Shown: piece after piece, positions 1 to 9,842 of the stretch
Layout: each line of letters opens with the position of its first letter
How positions within the stretch are numbered: the stretch's first letter is position 1
Assembly (NCBI GenBank): GCA_021777035.1
Contig: JAIQZR010000023.1
Location: 1 to 39,686 of the forward strand
Direction of reading: 5' to 3'
DNA from: Candidatus Scalindua sp.
GTDB taxonomy: Bacteria; Planctomycetota; Brocadiia; Brocadiales; Scalinduaceae
Length of the DNA: 39,686 bases
Translations under genes and position numbers: made by a program
Notes under the pieces: generated by a model
The model's database searches: none
The model's input: only the letters and a program-made list of their open reading frames with translations
What the model was told of the DNA's origin: nothing

Positions 1-75
1 CTCCTGTACTCCTTGGAGTGGAAAAACTACAATCCTCTTTTCGTGTACCCTGGCTTAATGGAAAATCAATAGAAA

Positions 76-510
76 TTATTTGGACTGCATGATCAGGGGC
101 TCATTATGATGATTTAAACACCTGTGAAAATCGGTGTTAAAGACAATTTCAGTCTGTTCGGTGAGTTTTTCATCCACTATGACCTGCATTTCATAAAGAT
201 TTCCGAATGGAGGGATAGCACCAATATGACACCCAGGAAACAGGTCTGTGAATTCATGTTCGCTGGCAAGTTCAACGTTACTCGCTCCGGCAGCTTTTGT
301 TAAAAGAGTAAAATCTACCTTGTCGGATGCAGACAAAACGGCCATAGCCATCTTACCATCTATTTTAACCATAACGGTTTTAGCTATTTTTCTTCCCGGT
401 ATGTGAGCGGAAGCTGCAACTTCTTGTGCGGTGTATGCGTTCGAATGAAAAGATGATATATACTTAATGTTATTATTATTAAGAAACTCCTTTAATCTGT
501 TGACAGCCAT
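76..510 (-). CDS. YbaK/ProX-type aminoacyl-tRNA deacylase
   Basis: A 144-residue single-domain protein of the YbaK/YeaK/ProXp superfamily, which hydrolyses mischarged aminoacyl-tRNAs in trans. Visible family marks are the lysine in KIAKTVMV (K44, the usual catalytic lysine) and the GAIPPFG loop near residues 97-103. Length is normal for a free-standing member. The ATG at 510 is preceded by an AGGAG Shine-Dalgarno at good spacing. It stands alone, downstream of nothing obvious, with about 110 bp to the ABC-F gene that runs in the same direction. Which amino acid is cleared cannot be told from sequence alone. Confidence 0.85.
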   Translation of the reverse strand: MAVNRLKEFLNNNNIKYISSFHSNAYTAQEVAASAHIPGRKIAKTVMVKIDGKMAMAVLSASDKVDFTLLTKAAGASNVELASEHEFTDLFPGCHIGAIPPFGNLYEMQVIVDEKLTEQTEIVFNTDFHRCLNHHNEPLIMQSK

Positions 511-618
511 GACAATCTCCTTATTAAGTTATAATAGAAATTATTTTTCTGATAGCATCGAATGGTCTATATAATTGAGTAGAGATTATAGCTGTTTTAC
601 TACATACAAGAACAGGTG

Positions 619-2265
619 TTAAATAGATATAGTGTTCCCCCTATCGCGCACATTCTCATACATCTCTTCACGCTGTTTATTAACGTCAGGATTTTCCAGA
701 TATTCATCAAAGCTCATCTTTTTATCTATAACACCATAAGGAGTTATCTCAATTATTCTGTTTGCTATTGTCTGCAGGAACTGGTGGTCGTGAGAGACAA
801 ACATAACAACACCCTTAAACTCAATCAACCCGTTGTTTAACGAGGTGATTGCTTCAAGATCCAGATGATTAGTGGGTTCATCTAAAAGCAGTACATTGGC
901 ACCACTTAACATCATCTTTGCCTGCATAATTCGTACTTTTTCACCACCGGATAGTATATTGGCCTTTTTTAATGACTCTTCACCAGTGAAAAGCATTCTA
1001 CCCAGAAAACCTCTTATAAAATTGTTTTCCTTCTCTTTTGAGTATTGACGAAGCCAGTCAATCAAAGTAACATCATCATTAAAAAAATCTGAATTGTCTT
1101 TTTGCAAGTATGACCGAATCGCTGTTGCACCCCATGTATAATCACCACTATCCGCTTTATCCTCTTCCATTAATATTTCAAAGAGTGCAGTTGTTGCCAA
1201 ATTATGTGAGCCAACAAAGGCGATCTTATCATCGCTGTTAATGGTTAAAGTTATATCATTAAAGGCAACTTCTCCATCCGCTTTTTTTGAAAGATTATTT
1301 ATTGAGAGTACATTATTTCCTATTGGTCTTTCGGGTGTAAAACGGATAAAAGGCAGCTTTCTTGATGAAGGTTTAATCTGCTCAATAACCATCTTTTCAA
1401 GCGTTTTTTTCCTGGAAGTGGCCTGCTTTGATTTGGAAGCATTTGCACTGAACCGAGCGACAAACGTCTCAAGTTCTTTTCGCTTAGCCTCTGTTTTCTT
1501 GTTCTTGTCTCTTGTCTGCTGCAAAGCTAACTGACTGGACTCAAGCCAAAAATCGTAATTACCTGTGTAGATGGCAACCTTACCGTAATCTATATCTGCC
1601 ATATGAGTACATACGTTATTAAGAAAATGTCTGTCGTGTGAAACGACGATTACCGTATTCTTAAATTTAGTAAGAAATTCTTCAAGCCAGTTTATGGATA
1701 AAATATCCAGATGATTTGTAGGTTCATCAAGTAATAAAATGTCAGGACTACCGAAAAGGGCCTGAGCCAGCAGGACTTTTACCTTCTCATTGCCTGAAAG
1801 TTCAGACATTTTTTTATCATGCAATTCGTCTGCAATGCCAAGCCCACTTAAGAGAGTAGAAACCTCACTTTCAGCCTCCCACCCATTAAGCTCAGCAAAC
1901 TCATCTTCAAGGACGGATACTCTCATCCCATCTTCATTGCTGAAATCACTCTTCGCATAAATGGCGTCTTTTTCGGCCATAATTTTGAAAAGCCTTTTAT
2001 GCCCCATTAATACGGTTTCACGCACTTCAAATTCGTCAAACTCATACTGATCCTGTTTTAAAACCGCTATTCTTTTGCCGGGCGAAACACTTATATTTCC
2101 GGAAGATGGTTCAATCTCCCCTGACAAAACCTTAAGAAGTGTCGATTTGCCTGCACCATTGGCACCAATGACTCCATAGCAATTGCCAGGACTGAATTTT
2201 GTAGTCACATCTTCAAATAGTATCCGTTTCCCGAATCGTAAACTTATATCATGTGTATTTAGCAT
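619..2265 (-). CDS. ABC-F family ATPase (YbiT-like), degenerate second Walker A
   Basis: A soluble protein of 548 residues with two ATP-binding cassettes and no membrane segments, as in ABC-F translation factors that act at the ribosomal E site; size and architecture resemble YbiT. The first cassette has Walker A GANGAGKS (K40) and Walker B LLLDEPTNHLD, with signature LSGNEK. A charged linker (roughly 235-300) joins the two domains. The second cassette has signature LSGGEK and Walker B LLLDEPTNHLD, but its P-loop reads GSHNLATTA, so the lysine of GKT is a threonine. The start at 2265 has an AGAAGG ribosome site. Family assignment is firm; the exact function is not. Confidence 0.9.
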   Translation of the reverse strand: MLNTHDISLRFGKRILFEDVTTKFSPGNCYGVIGANGAGKSTLLKVLSGEIEPSSGNISVSPGKRIAVLKQDQYEFDEFEVRETVLMGHKRLFKIMAEKDAIYAKSDFSNEDGMRVSVLEDEFAELNGWEAESEVSTLLSGLGIADELHDKKMSELSGNEKVKVLLAQALFGSPDILLLDEPTNHLDILSINWLEEFLTKFKNTVIVVSHDRHFLNNVCTHMADIDYGKVAIYTGNYDFWLESSQLALQQTRDKNKKTEAKRKELETFVARFSANASKSKQATSRKKTLEKMVIEQIKPSSRKLPFIRFTPERPIGNNVLSINNLSKKADGEVAFNDITLTINSDDKIAFVGSHNLATTALFEILMEEDKADSGDYTWGATAIRSYLQKDNSDFFNDDVTLIDWLRQYSKEKENNFIRGFLGRMLFTGEESLKKANILSGGEKVRIMQAKMMLSGANVLLLDEPTNHLDLEAITSLNNGLIEFKGVVMFVSHDHQFLQTIANRIIEITPYGVIDKKMSFDEYLENPDVNKQREEMYENVRDRGNTISI

Positions 2266-2580
2266 AACCTTCTCTTTTCGTAAAATATGTAATCTGTTTA
2301 AATGTTAAAATCTGTATTCTTTAGCGACAGGAGCTTTAGTATATGATGATTCCGCAGAGTGCAACGTGGTCAAAGTGATCTGTAACAGCTGTCTATTGTC
2401 TATAGCTGGTTCATTATAGGTGAGTTAGAATATTTTGCAAGGCAAAAAATATTCACCGCTGAGTAGAGAACAGACGCATAGCAAATAATATGGCCGAGTA
2501 CTTTGCAATAAGTCGCCCAGAACTGCATTTAATTCACCTTTATTGGAGTAGTAAAAGAAGCGTTCATGTTTTTCGGTTTT
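2266..2580. other. Intergenic stretch without a gene
   Basis: No coding frame is supported here. It contains the promoter/leader of the ABC-F gene at its left edge and a 9-bp inverted repeat (arms 2428-2436 and 2446-2454, GAATATTTT/AAAATATTC). The right edge runs into the 9-bp repeat array. Confidence 0.6.
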
Positions 2581-2670
2581 AACTGTTTTAACTGTTTTAA
2601 CTGTTTAAGCTGTTTAAGCTGTTTAAGCTGTTTAAGCCGTTTAAGCCGTTTAAGTCGGTTAAACCGTTAG
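2581..2670. repeat. Tandem 9-bp repeat array A, ten units
   Basis: Ten consecutive 9-mers drift gradually from AACTGTTTT through AGCTGTTTA and AGCCGTTTA to AACCGTTAG. The array ends 6 bp beyond the stop codon of the four-helix-bundle gene, so it lies in the 3' flank of that gene. The same unit recurs at 3194-3265 and 9798-9842. Confidence 0.9.
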
Positions 2671-2676
2671 ATAAAG

Positions 2677-3141
2677 TTACTCTTCCTTATTACTCTTTGC
2701 TTTTATCTGTTTCAGCATTTCATCCAGTTTTTCTTTTGAGCTTTTCTGTTTTGGCATCTTGTATTTTGTACCTTTGTATCCGCTGGTTTTCAGGTATTCC
2801 ATGAAGTTGTTAATCATGATAGAGAGCTTCTTACATTTGTCTATAATCTGGTCACACTTTATTTTGTCAATATAGCATTGATCCATGGCGACATACAACT
2901 GTGACCGTACTTCGCCACATGACGCTTTTGCAATTGATAGAAACTGTATAAATTCCTGATTGCCGCCTCTCTCATACCCCTCTGCAATGTTAGACATGAT
3001 TGAAACGGCTGCCCTTCTTATTTGATCACGCAGTCCGTAATCTTTTGCAAATCTACCGTCGTTACTTACATTGTAGACTTTATTAGCTAGTTCCCTTGAA
3101 AGCTTCCATACCTCTAAATCTTCAAAATATTTTGCACTCAT
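2677..3141 (-). CDS. Four-helix-bundle protein (23S rRNA intervening-sequence family)
   Basis: A 154-residue, almost wholly helical protein. The segments [39 protein letters not shown] and the following E-rich helix match the S23/IVS-type four-helix-bundle family first found in 23S rRNA intervening sequences and now known as free-standing genes. The C-terminal lysine-rich tail (after about residue 120) is extra. A GGAGGT ribosome site precedes the ATG at 3141. The gene is bracketed by two arrays of the same 9-bp repeat (2581-2670 and 3194-3265), which suggests gene and repeats may have moved together. The biochemical role of the family is unknown. Confidence 0.85.
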   Translation of the reverse strand: MSAKYFEDLEVWKLSRELANKVYNVSNDGRFAKDYGLRDQIRRAAVSIMSNIAEGYERGGNQEFIQFLSIAKASCGEVRSQLYVAMDQCYIDKIKCDQIIDKCKKLSIMINNFMEYLKTSGYKGTKYKMPKQKSSKEKLDEMLKQIKAKSNKEE

Positions 3142-3193
3142 TGCCTTACCTCCATGTAATAAAGAACCGTTTTAAACTTATATAATAAAAGTA

Positions 3194-3265
3194 CTGTTCA
3201 AGCTGTTTAAGCTGTTTAAGCCGTTTAAGCCGTTTGAACAGTTTAAGCTGTTTAAACCGATTGAG
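3194..3265. repeat. Tandem 9-bp repeat array B, eight units
   Basis: Eight 9-mers of the type CTGTTTAAG, CCGTTTAAG, CCGTTTGAA, CAGTTTAAG. Because units occur in both senses, part of the array (CCGTTTGAACAG...CTGTTTAAACCG) can fold into an imperfect hairpin. It lies between the nuoN stop codon and the start of the four-helix-bundle gene and could act as a transcription end or processing site for the nuo transcript. Confidence 0.88.
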
Positions 3266-3297
3266 CCATTAAAATATGAGGACTACAATTGATATGT

Positions 3298-4749
3298 TTA
3301 ATACAAAACAGCAGATTGCTGGGCAAACGCAATTATCTTTGAAGGGAATATACCAAAATAGATAGTGCCGCAGATCGTAATTATAATGGCAAAAATGATC
3401 AGTGGCGAAATGGAAAGTGGTGTAAATTTACGTATCGGCTTTTTCATGTATATAACAACCGTTACTCTCAAGTAGTAATAAACTGATATTACACTGTTCA
3501 TCATACCAATAATGGCCAGTATGATAAATCCGGATTTGATAGCAGCACTGAAGATATAGAATTTTCCTATAAAGCCTATCAGTGGTGGTATACCCGCAAG
3601 TGAAAACATAAATATGCACATCGCGACTGCCAACAAAGGATGTTTATATCCAAGGCCGCTGAAGTCCTCAATATTGGCATTTTCTTCTCCTTTTCTGCCA
3701 AGTACGATAACTACCGCAAACGCGCCTAGATTCATAAATGTATACGCTAGCATGTAGAAGAGTAAACTCGCTATTCCAAATTCTCCTCCAACTATAATAG
3801 CTACAAGTGCGTATCCGGCATGCGCTATACTTGAATAGGCCAACATCCTTTTTATGTTTGTCTGCGAAATCGCCACAAGATTTCCAACTGTCATTGTAAG
3901 GACGGCTAGAACCCACAAGATTATCGACCATTTCTGCTCCAAGCCAGGCAAGGCCACTAAAAACACTCTCAGGAAGACGGCAAAAGCGGCCGCCTTTGGC
4001 CCTACTGACATAAAAGCCGTAACCGGCGTTGGAGAGCCTTCATAAACGTCAGGAGACCATTTATGGAATGGCACACATGCAATCTTAAACCCAAACCCAA
4101 CAATAAGCAGAGATGCACCAGCGATAATCATTGGATTTGTTAGTCCGGAATTATTAGCAATAAATGCGGCAATTCCCTTCAAGTTGGTTGTTCCGGTCGC
4201 TCCGTATAACAAGGCGATACCATAAAGAAGAAAACCGGTTACAAACGCACCAAGCAAGAAATATTTCAATGATGCCTCATTTGCACGCACCTTATCCCTC
4301 GTGAAGCCAGCCAACACATAAAGGGAAATGGACATTATCTCAAGGCCGAGGAAGACCGTGAGCAGATCAGCACCGCCCGCCATCAACATCATACCCACCG
4401 TGGCAAACAGTATCAGTGTGTAGTATTCGCCATAGTTCACACCCTCCTGTTTAATATAGTTATCGGACATAAGTATTACAATAGCCGTACTAAGCAGGAA
4501 TACCAGATTGAAGAAGACCGAAAAATTATCTACGACAAACATGTCACTGAATGAGTAGACGTTTTGGCCTATTTGAGCATAAGCAATTACTCCAGTAGCA
4601 ATAACAACGAGAAAACTTATGTATCCCATACTATTCTTGAATGTCTTCCTGCAGAATACATCAAGAAGCAGTATGAATATTGCCGCAACGGAGACACTCA
4701 CAATAGGCGCTATACTCTTTAAGTCAAATGGTGGAATAACTATTTCCAT
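3298..4749 (-). CDS. nuoN: NADH-quinone oxidoreductase subunit N
   Basis: Antiporter-like membrane subunit of complex I, 483 residues, about 14 hydrophobic helices. Typical family strings are visible: DLLTVFLGLEIMSISLYVL, KYFLLGAFVTGFLLYG, FKIACVPFHKWSPDVYEGSPTP and the lysine-bearing half-channel helices, including KRMLAYSSIAHAGY. It lies 3 bp from nuoM and is the last gene of the operon; the next gene downstream is the four-helix-bundle protein beyond a repeat array. Length matches the family. Confidence 0.97.
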   Translation of the reverse strand: MEIVIPPFDLKSIAPIVSVSVAAIFILLLDVFCRKTFKNSMGYISFLVVIATGVIAYAQIGQNVYSFSDMFVVDNFSVFFNLVFLLSTAIVILMSDNYIKQEGVNYGEYYTLILFATVGMMLMAGGADLLTVFLGLEIMSISLYVLAGFTRDKVRANEASLKYFLLGAFVTGFLLYGIALLYGATGTTNLKGIAAFIANNSGLTNPMIIAGASLLIVGFGFKIACVPFHKWSPDVYEGSPTPVTAFMSVGPKAAAFAVFLRVFLVALPGLEQKWSIILWVLAVLTMTVGNLVAISQTNIKRMLAYSSIAHAGYALVAIIVGGEFGIASLLFYMLAYTFMNLGAFAVVIVLGRKGEENANIEDFSGLGYKHPLLAVAMCIFMFSLAGIPPLIGFIGKFYIFSAAIKSGFIILAIIGMMNSVISVYYYLRVTVVIYMKKPIRKFTPLSISPLIIFAIIITICGTIYFGIFPSKIIAFAQQSAVLY

Positions 4750-4752
4750 AGT

Positions 4753-6369
4753 TTAATCAATCTCTTTAGGGTTATGTGAAGGCATGTTCATCACTCCTTC
4801 ACTTTCTATGTATTCTGCACTGTTGCTATCACTAACGACAAGTACTTCTTCATTTCTTCCAAGCGTATTCAATGTCGTCTTATATTTTTGATCCACCTGT
4901 GTCAGGAGGTGGTTTACTGATACATCCATCCTGGATAATATGGGTTTGGGGTAGATACCAATCCAGAAGACAAGTATAGTTATCGGCAGCAACAATGCCA
5001 ATTCACGCTTGTTAATATCCTTCAGTTTTTCATTCTCAGGGTTTGTAATCTTATTAAACATAACTCTCTGAAACATCCAGAGCATGTAGCATGCTGAAAG
5101 AATAACGCCGGACGTAGCAATGACGGCAATTAATACGTTAGACTTAAATGTCCCCAGCAATACCAGGAATTCACCTACAAACCCATTCAAGCCGGGCAGC
5201 CCGATTGAAGACAGAGTCATAACCATAAAGAATATCGCAAGTATCGGCATCTTTTTCGTCACGCCTCCATAATCAGCAATCATCCTTGTGTGCCTTCTTT
5301 CATACAGCATTCCAACAATCAGGAACAGCGCGCCGGTACTCAATCCATGATTTATCATCTGAAGGATCCCCCCCTGCATTCCCTGGACATTAAAAACAAA
5401 GATGCCAAGTATTACAAAACCAAGATGACTTACACTTGAGTACGCGACCAGCTTCTTCAGGTCTTCCTGTACCATTGCTACAAGCGCTCCGTAGATGATA
5501 CCAGCTACAGCCAACCATGTAATTAATGGTACAAATTGGTGACTGGCGTAAGGAAACAGAGGTAAGCTGAAACGTACAAATCCATAGGTTCCCATTTTTA
5601 AGAGCACCCCTGCCAGTATAACACTGCCGGCTGTTGGGGCCTCCACATGGGCATCCGGCAACCATGTATGAAACGGAAACATTGGTACCTTTATTGCGAA
5701 CGCAAAAAAGAATGCAAGGAAGAGCCAGAATTGGGCCCCCATGGGAATGTCCAGGTTGTATATCTTCAACAGGTCAAATGTGTACTCTCCTGTTGCGTTG
5801 TAATTCATAAAATAGAGAAATAGTATGGCAATCAGCATCAATACACTTCCTGCCATTGTGTATACGAAAAACTTTATCGTTGCATATATCCTTCTAGGCC
5901 CTCCCCATACACCAATTATCAGGTACATCGGGATCAGCATGAGCTCCCAGAACATGTAAAAGAGGAAGAGGTCAAGAGAGATAAACACGCCCAGCATTCC
6001 GGTCTGCAGGATGAGCATAGAAATCATATACTCTTTAATCCTGTCCTTTATGTTCCACGATGCCAAAATGCAGATGAGCGAAAGGAAACTTGTTAACAGG
6101 AAAAGAAAAAGGCTTATGCCGTCTATACCAACATGGTAACTTATTCCAAATTCCTTTATCCACGGGATGTTTTGTTCAAATTGGAATTCAGATGTATCTA
6201 ATTTAAACAGAATAAACAGGGGTAATGAGATTATGAAATCTATAACAGCAATAGCAAGGGCAACACGTTTAATCCTCTCCTGTTTTTCTCCATTTATGAA
6301 TAGAAGCACTATCGCCCCGAATAGAGGTAGAAACGTAACTATAGTAAGTATCGGACAATCACAACTCAT
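4753..6369 (-). CDS. nuoM: NADH-quinone oxidoreductase subunit M
   Basis: Second antiporter-like subunit, 538 residues. Recognised by [21 protein letters not shown] with the conserved glutamate, [20 protein letters not shown], and [17 protein letters not shown] with the channel lysines. About 14 membrane helices, followed by a hydrophilic tail of roughly 50 residues that is longer than usual. It precedes nuoN by 3 bp. A 156-bp gap rich in small palindromes separates it from nuoL. Confidence 0.97.
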   Translation of the reverse strand: MSCDCPILTIVTFLPLFGAIVLLFINGEKQERIKRVALAIAVIDFIISLPLFILFKLDTSEFQFEQNIPWIKEFGISYHVGIDGISLFLFLLTSFLSLICILASWNIKDRIKEYMISMLILQTGMLGVFISLDLFLFYMFWELMLIPMYLIIGVWGGPRRIYATIKFFVYTMAGSVLMLIAILFLYFMNYNATGEYTFDLLKIYNLDIPMGAQFWLFLAFFFAFAIKVPMFPFHTWLPDAHVEAPTAGSVILAGVLLKMGTYGFVRFSLPLFPYASHQFVPLITWLAVAGIIYGALVAMVQEDLKKLVAYSSVSHLGFVILGIFVFNVQGMQGGILQMINHGLSTGALFLIVGMLYERRHTRMIADYGGVTKKMPILAIFFMVMTLSSIGLPGLNGFVGEFLVLLGTFKSNVLIAVIATSGVILSACYMLWMFQRVMFNKITNPENEKLKDINKRELALLLPITILVFWIGIYPKPILSRMDVSVNHLLTQVDQKYKTTLNTLGRNEEVLVVSDSNSAEYIESEGVMNMPSHNPKEID

Positions 6370-6416
6370 TTATTTAAATTAGTTCCTTTCAGTTGCCAAT
6401 TTATGAATCTAGGAAT

Positions 6417-6507
6417 GTCGGGTAACCTGCCCGACTTCGCTATTCAGGCGGGGAAACCCGACCTACGTATAAAACATCATGCTTTTGTAGGGCGCGTTTC
6501 TTGCCCT
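6417..6507. repeat. Palindrome cluster in the nuoL-nuoM gap
   Basis: Three small inverted repeats are stacked here: GTCGGG/CCCGAC (6417-6422 with 6430-6435), an outer pairing of the same left arm with ACCCGAC at 6456-6462, and AGGGC/GCCCT (6489-6493 with 6503-6507). They resemble the GC-rich palindromic repeats scattered between genes elsewhere in this window. No T-run follows, so they are more likely dispersed repeats or RNA-processing stems than terminators. Confidence 0.6.
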
Positions 6508-6525
6508 CTGAAATTTAATGTACGT

Positions 6526-8469
6526 TTACAAAAATAATATAGAACAGATAATGATAATAATTCCACCCAACATTATAGATAATGCATAGTTGCGCACAAA
6601 ACCTGTCTGACAGAGTTTTAGTACCTCTCCTTTAAGTATGGTGAGCCTTCCAACTGCATTTACAAAACCATCTATAATTTTAACATCTACGACCTTCCAT
6701 AATATATGTGAAGTACCGAGAGTCGGTTTGACAAAAGTTTTATCGTATATTTCGTCAACATAGTATTTGTTTAATATGATACTGTAAATCCATTTAAATT
6801 TCTTAGCTATCGTGCCTGGCAGGTCAGGTTTCGAAATATACATCACGTAAGCCAGCACAATCCCAACAATGGCTATACCTGTTGATATCCCCATCATAGA
6901 AAACATCAAGTTGGAAGAGACATGATGCGATTCACCACCATGAGCCAACCCGTGATGTCCGACCCCTATAACCGGAGCAAGAAATTCGTTTATTACACTT
7001 AATGTCGGAAAGCCCAGGAAACCACCGACTATGGAAAGAATAGCAAGCACTATTAATGGAAAAAGGATGCTCTTTGGTGATTCATGAACATGCTCTTCAA
7101 CATGCCTGGTCATTTTAGATTTCCCATGAAATGTCATGAAAAGCAGTCTGAACATATAAAAGGCTGTTAAAAGTGCTGCAAGAGCACCCAGGCCCCAGAA
7201 GAACAGGTTCCCCTTGGTATAAGCCTCCAATAATATTTCGTCCTTACTGAAGAACCCGGCAAACGGCGGGATACCCGCAATTGCAAGAGTACCGATAAAA
7301 AACGTTATATAAGTTATCGGCATGTACTTCTTTAAAGCGCCCATCTTTCTCATATCTTGCTCACCTCCCAGGCCATGAATCACGCTTCCTGAGCCAAGGA
7401 ATAGTAGTGCTTTGAAAAAAGCGTGTGTAACCAGATGGAATACACCGGTAATGTATCCTCCCAAGCCACAAGCAAGGAACATATAGCCGATCTGGCTTAC
7501 CGTAGAATACGCAAGAACCCTCTTAATATCATTCTGCACAAGACCAATAGTCGCTGCAAATAGAGCAGTAACACCCCCTATCACCGCTACAACTGTCATT
7601 GTGAATGGAGACAAGGTATATAATACGTTACACCTTACGACCATGTATACACCGGCCGTAACCATTGTTGCCGCATGTATCAATGCGCTGACCGGAGTGG
7701 GACCCTCCATGGCATCAGGAAGCCATACATAGAGTGGAATTTGTGCAGATTTACCAACAGCGCCTACGAATAGTAAGAGTGTTATAATCGCGGCAACGGT
7801 ACTACCTATTTGCAGATGTTCCGGAGCAGCGTGAAATACTTCAGTAAAGTCTATGGTATGAAAAGTTACAAATATCAAAAGGATGGCAAGAATAAAGCCA
7901 AAGTCCCCTACACGGTTTACAATAAATGCCTTCATTCCTGCGGTTGATGCCGATTTCTTCTCAAACCAGAAACCGATTAAAAGATATGAACAGAGTCCAA
8001 CACCTTCCCACCCTATAAACATGAGAAGGAAATTATTAGCCAGAACAAGAAGTAACATTGAAAAGGTAAATAAATTCAAATATGTAAAGTATCTGTAGAA
8101 ACTTTCATCTTCATGCATATAGCCTATAGAATACACATGGATAAGAAACCCTACGCCGGTAACTACCAGTATCATCACAACCGAAAGCGGATCTACCTGC
8201 AAACCGGCAATCGCCTTGAATGCACCAGAGCCGATCCAGGTAAAATAATCTTTTTCAAACACCCGGTGTTCAGGTGAAAGCTTCAGCAGATCAAGGAGTA
8301 CAAATACTGCAACAACAAACGATAAACCTATCGCAGCGCATCCTACAAAACCGACTATAGATTTGTTAAGCCTCTTTCCCAGGAAACCATTGATTATAGT
8401 CCCTGCAAGTGGAAATAAGAGTACTAAACAGATTAAGTCTAAAAAAGAGTTCCCAAATGGGTTTGACAT
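6526..8469 (-). CDS. nuoL: NADH-quinone oxidoreductase subunit L
   Basis: The largest antiporter-like subunit, 647 residues, with about 16 helices including the C-terminal lateral helix and anchoring segment. Diagnostic stretches are FIGWEGVGLCSYLLIGFW, KSAQIPLYVWLPDAMEGPTPV and DIKRVLAYSTVSQIGYMF. A histidine-rich loop (GHHGLAHGGESHHV) lies near residue 510. It starts 13 bp after nuoK and sits distally in the complex I membrane arm as one of the proton-pumping subunits. Confidence 0.97.
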   Translation of the reverse strand: MSNPFGNSFLDLICLVLLFPLAGTIINGFLGKRLNKSIVGFVGCAAIGLSFVVAVFVLLDLLKLSPEHRVFEKDYFTWIGSGAFKAIAGLQVDPLSVVMILVVTGVGFLIHVYSIGYMHEDESFYRYFTYLNLFTFSMLLLVLANNFLLMFIGWEGVGLCSYLLIGFWFEKKSASTAGMKAFIVNRVGDFGFILAILLIFVTFHTIDFTEVFHAAPEHLQIGSTVAAIITLLLFVGAVGKSAQIPLYVWLPDAMEGPTPVSALIHAATMVTAGVYMVVRCNVLYTLSPFTMTVVAVIGGVTALFAATIGLVQNDIKRVLAYSTVSQIGYMFLACGLGGYITGVFHLVTHAFFKALLFLGSGSVIHGLGGEQDMRKMGALKKYMPITYITFFIGTLAIAGIPPFAGFFSKDEILLEAYTKGNLFFWGLGALAALLTAFYMFRLLFMTFHGKSKMTRHVEEHVHESPKSILFPLIVLAILSIVGGFLGFPTLSVINEFLAPVIGVGHHGLAHGGESHHVSSNLMFSMMGISTGIAIVGIVLAYVMYISKPDLPGTIAKKFKWIYSIILNKYYVDEIYDKTFVKPTLGTSHILWKVVDVKIIDGFVNAVGRLTILKGEVLKLCQTGFVRNYALSIMLGGIIIIICSILFL

Positions 8470-8482
8470 TATATTTATCCTT

Positions 8483-8788
8483 TTACCACTTCATTATGTT
8501 TATGTCGTCTACATTAACAGTAGCTTTGTTTCTAAACAGGGCAATTATTATTGCCAGACCAACAACCGCCTCCGCCGCTGCCACAGTCATTATAAAAAAA
8601 ACAAAAATCTGGCCATCCATAGAATTCTGTTGACGCGAAAATGTAACAAATGCGAGATTTACCGCATTCAACATCAATTCAATACACATGAAAATAACGA
8701 GAGCGTTTCTTTTAATTAAAACGCCCACTGCCCCTATCGTAAATAGGATGCCGGAAAGTATTAAATACCAGGTCAACGGGACGGTCAT
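8483..8788 (-). CDS. nuoK: NADH-quinone oxidoreductase subunit K
   Basis: Small membrane subunit of 101 residues with three helices. The [16 protein letters not shown] helix carries the conserved membrane glutamate used in proton transfer, and a second glutamate lies in [12 protein letters not shown]. Its start overlaps the nuoJ stop by four bases (ATGA), indicating translational coupling. Confidence 0.97.
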   Translation of the reverse strand: MTVPLTWYLILSGILFTIGAVGVLIKRNALVIFMCIELMLNAVNLAFVTFSRQQNSMDGQIFVFFIMTVAAAEAVVGLAIIIALFRNKATVNVDDINIMKW

Positions 8789-9321
8789 AACTCTTCTTCC
8801 TTAATAATTTGTTTTTTTGCTAAAACTATGGCCCCTACAATAGCAGCAAATAGCAGTATAGATGCAATTTCAAAAGGTAAAACGTATTTTGTAAACAACA
8901 TTTTACCGACAAGCTGTGTGTTACCTATCTGATCCATGACCTCCGGAGTATACTCACCTTCTGCGCCTTGAAAAATGGTTCTCGCCATTATAATACCTAT
9001 CATGACAACAAGAACCAAACCGAGAATGATGGCAGCAGGTTTCTGCATCGGCAACTTGTTCCTGTCTTTTTCCAATTCATCTTTATTTAGATTAAGCAAC
9101 ATGATAACAAAAACAAAAATCACCATTATGGCGCCGGCATATACCATGATCTGTACAGCAGCAACAAACTGAGCATGCAACAGTACATACAAGACAGCAA
9201 GAGAAACCATTGTTTGGATAAGAAATACTGCGCTGTAAATCGGGTTCTTTTGACAAACTACGCCAATAGCACAGGAAACCGTAATCAAACTCATTATTAT
9301 GAACAGTAAACTTTCTAACAT
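8785..9321 (-). CDS. nuoJ: NADH-quinone oxidoreductase subunit J
   Basis: Membrane subunit of 178 residues with five predicted helices. The [19 protein letters not shown] segment is the conserved third helix, whose pi-bulge is important in coupling. Overlaps nuoK by four bases and follows nuoI by 11 bp. Length and position are canonical. Confidence 0.97.
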   Translation of the reverse strand: MLESLLFIIMSLITVSCAIGVVCQKNPIYSAVFLIQTMVSLAVLYVLLHAQFVAAVQIMVYAGAIMVIFVFVIMLLNLNKDELEKDRNKLPMQKPAAIILGLVLVVMIGIIMARTIFQGAEGEYTPEVMDQIGNTQLVGKMLFTKYVLPFEIASILLFAAIVGAIVLAKKQIIKEEEL

Positions 9322-9332
9322 GTGATTAGACC

Positions 9333-9779
9333 TTATTTAGATTTATTCCTGGGTTTTTTCTTAACTTTTTTCTTAATTGGTACTAACAGTTTTTCTTTAT
9401 TAAAAATACGATCATTCGCGTTTCCTGTAGCCAGCTCATAGTCCTGCCGTAAGAATATAGCCTCCTCCGGACATACCTCCTCACAATACCCACAGAAAAT
9501 GCAACGGAACATATCAATTTCATAAGTCTCCGCATACCGGTTGCCATTTTTATCTTCGGCACCTTCAAGCTTAATACATTCAGAAGGACAAACTGTAGAA
9601 CAGAGCCCACAAGCGACACACTTCTCTTTGCCATCTTCGTCCCTCTGCAACTCATGCAAACCCCTGAAACGCGGATAAGGTGTCCACTTCTCATCAGGGT
9701 ATTGCATTGTAATCACTTTAGATGGGCTAAGAAAATGCTTTAATGTAAGCGCCAAACCTTGTAATAATGGTTTTATCAT
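9333..9779 (-). CDS. nuoI: NADH-quinone oxidoreductase subunit I (2 x [4Fe-4S])
   Basis: Peripheral ferredoxin-like subunit of 148 residues that carries clusters N6a and N6b. Both cysteine motifs are visible: CVACGLCSTVCP and CIFCGYCEEVCP. The lysine-rich C-terminus (KKKVKKKPRNKSK) is a local extension. A 61-bp gap containing a 22-bp inverted repeat separates it from nuoH. Confidence 0.97.
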   Translation of the reverse strand: MIKPLLQGLALTLKHFLSPSKVITMQYPDEKWTPYPRFRGLHELQRDEDGKEKCVACGLCSTVCPSECIKLEGAEDKNGNRYAETYEIDMFRCIFCGYCEEVCPEEAIFLRQDYELATGNANDRIFNKEKLLVPIKKKVKKKPRNKSK

Positions 9780-9797
9780 ATTTTAAGTTTTCTCAAG

Positions 9798-9842
9798 AAA
9801 CCGTTTGAACAGTTTAAGCGGCTTAAACTGTTTAAACGGTTT
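9798..9842. repeat. 22-bp inverted repeat built from the 9-bp unit, nuoH/nuoI junction
   Basis: Left arm 9798-9819 and right arm 9821-9842 are complementary with one mismatch and one base between them. Each arm is made of the same 9-mers as arrays A and B (CCGTTTGAA, CAGTTTAAG, CTGTTTAAA). The right arm touches the nuoH stop codon at 9841, so in mRNA a long stem would form directly after nuoH and before nuoI. No T-run follows on the minus strand, so attenuation or RNA processing is more plausible than full termination. Confidence 0.8.

Noticed and set aside
616-840. Plus-strand 74-residue frame
   Set aside because: Lies antisense within the ABC-F gene, whose domains are intact.
2581-2670. 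9-bp tandem repeats as a CRISPR array
   Set aside because: Units are contiguous 9-mers without spacers, and no cas genes are present.
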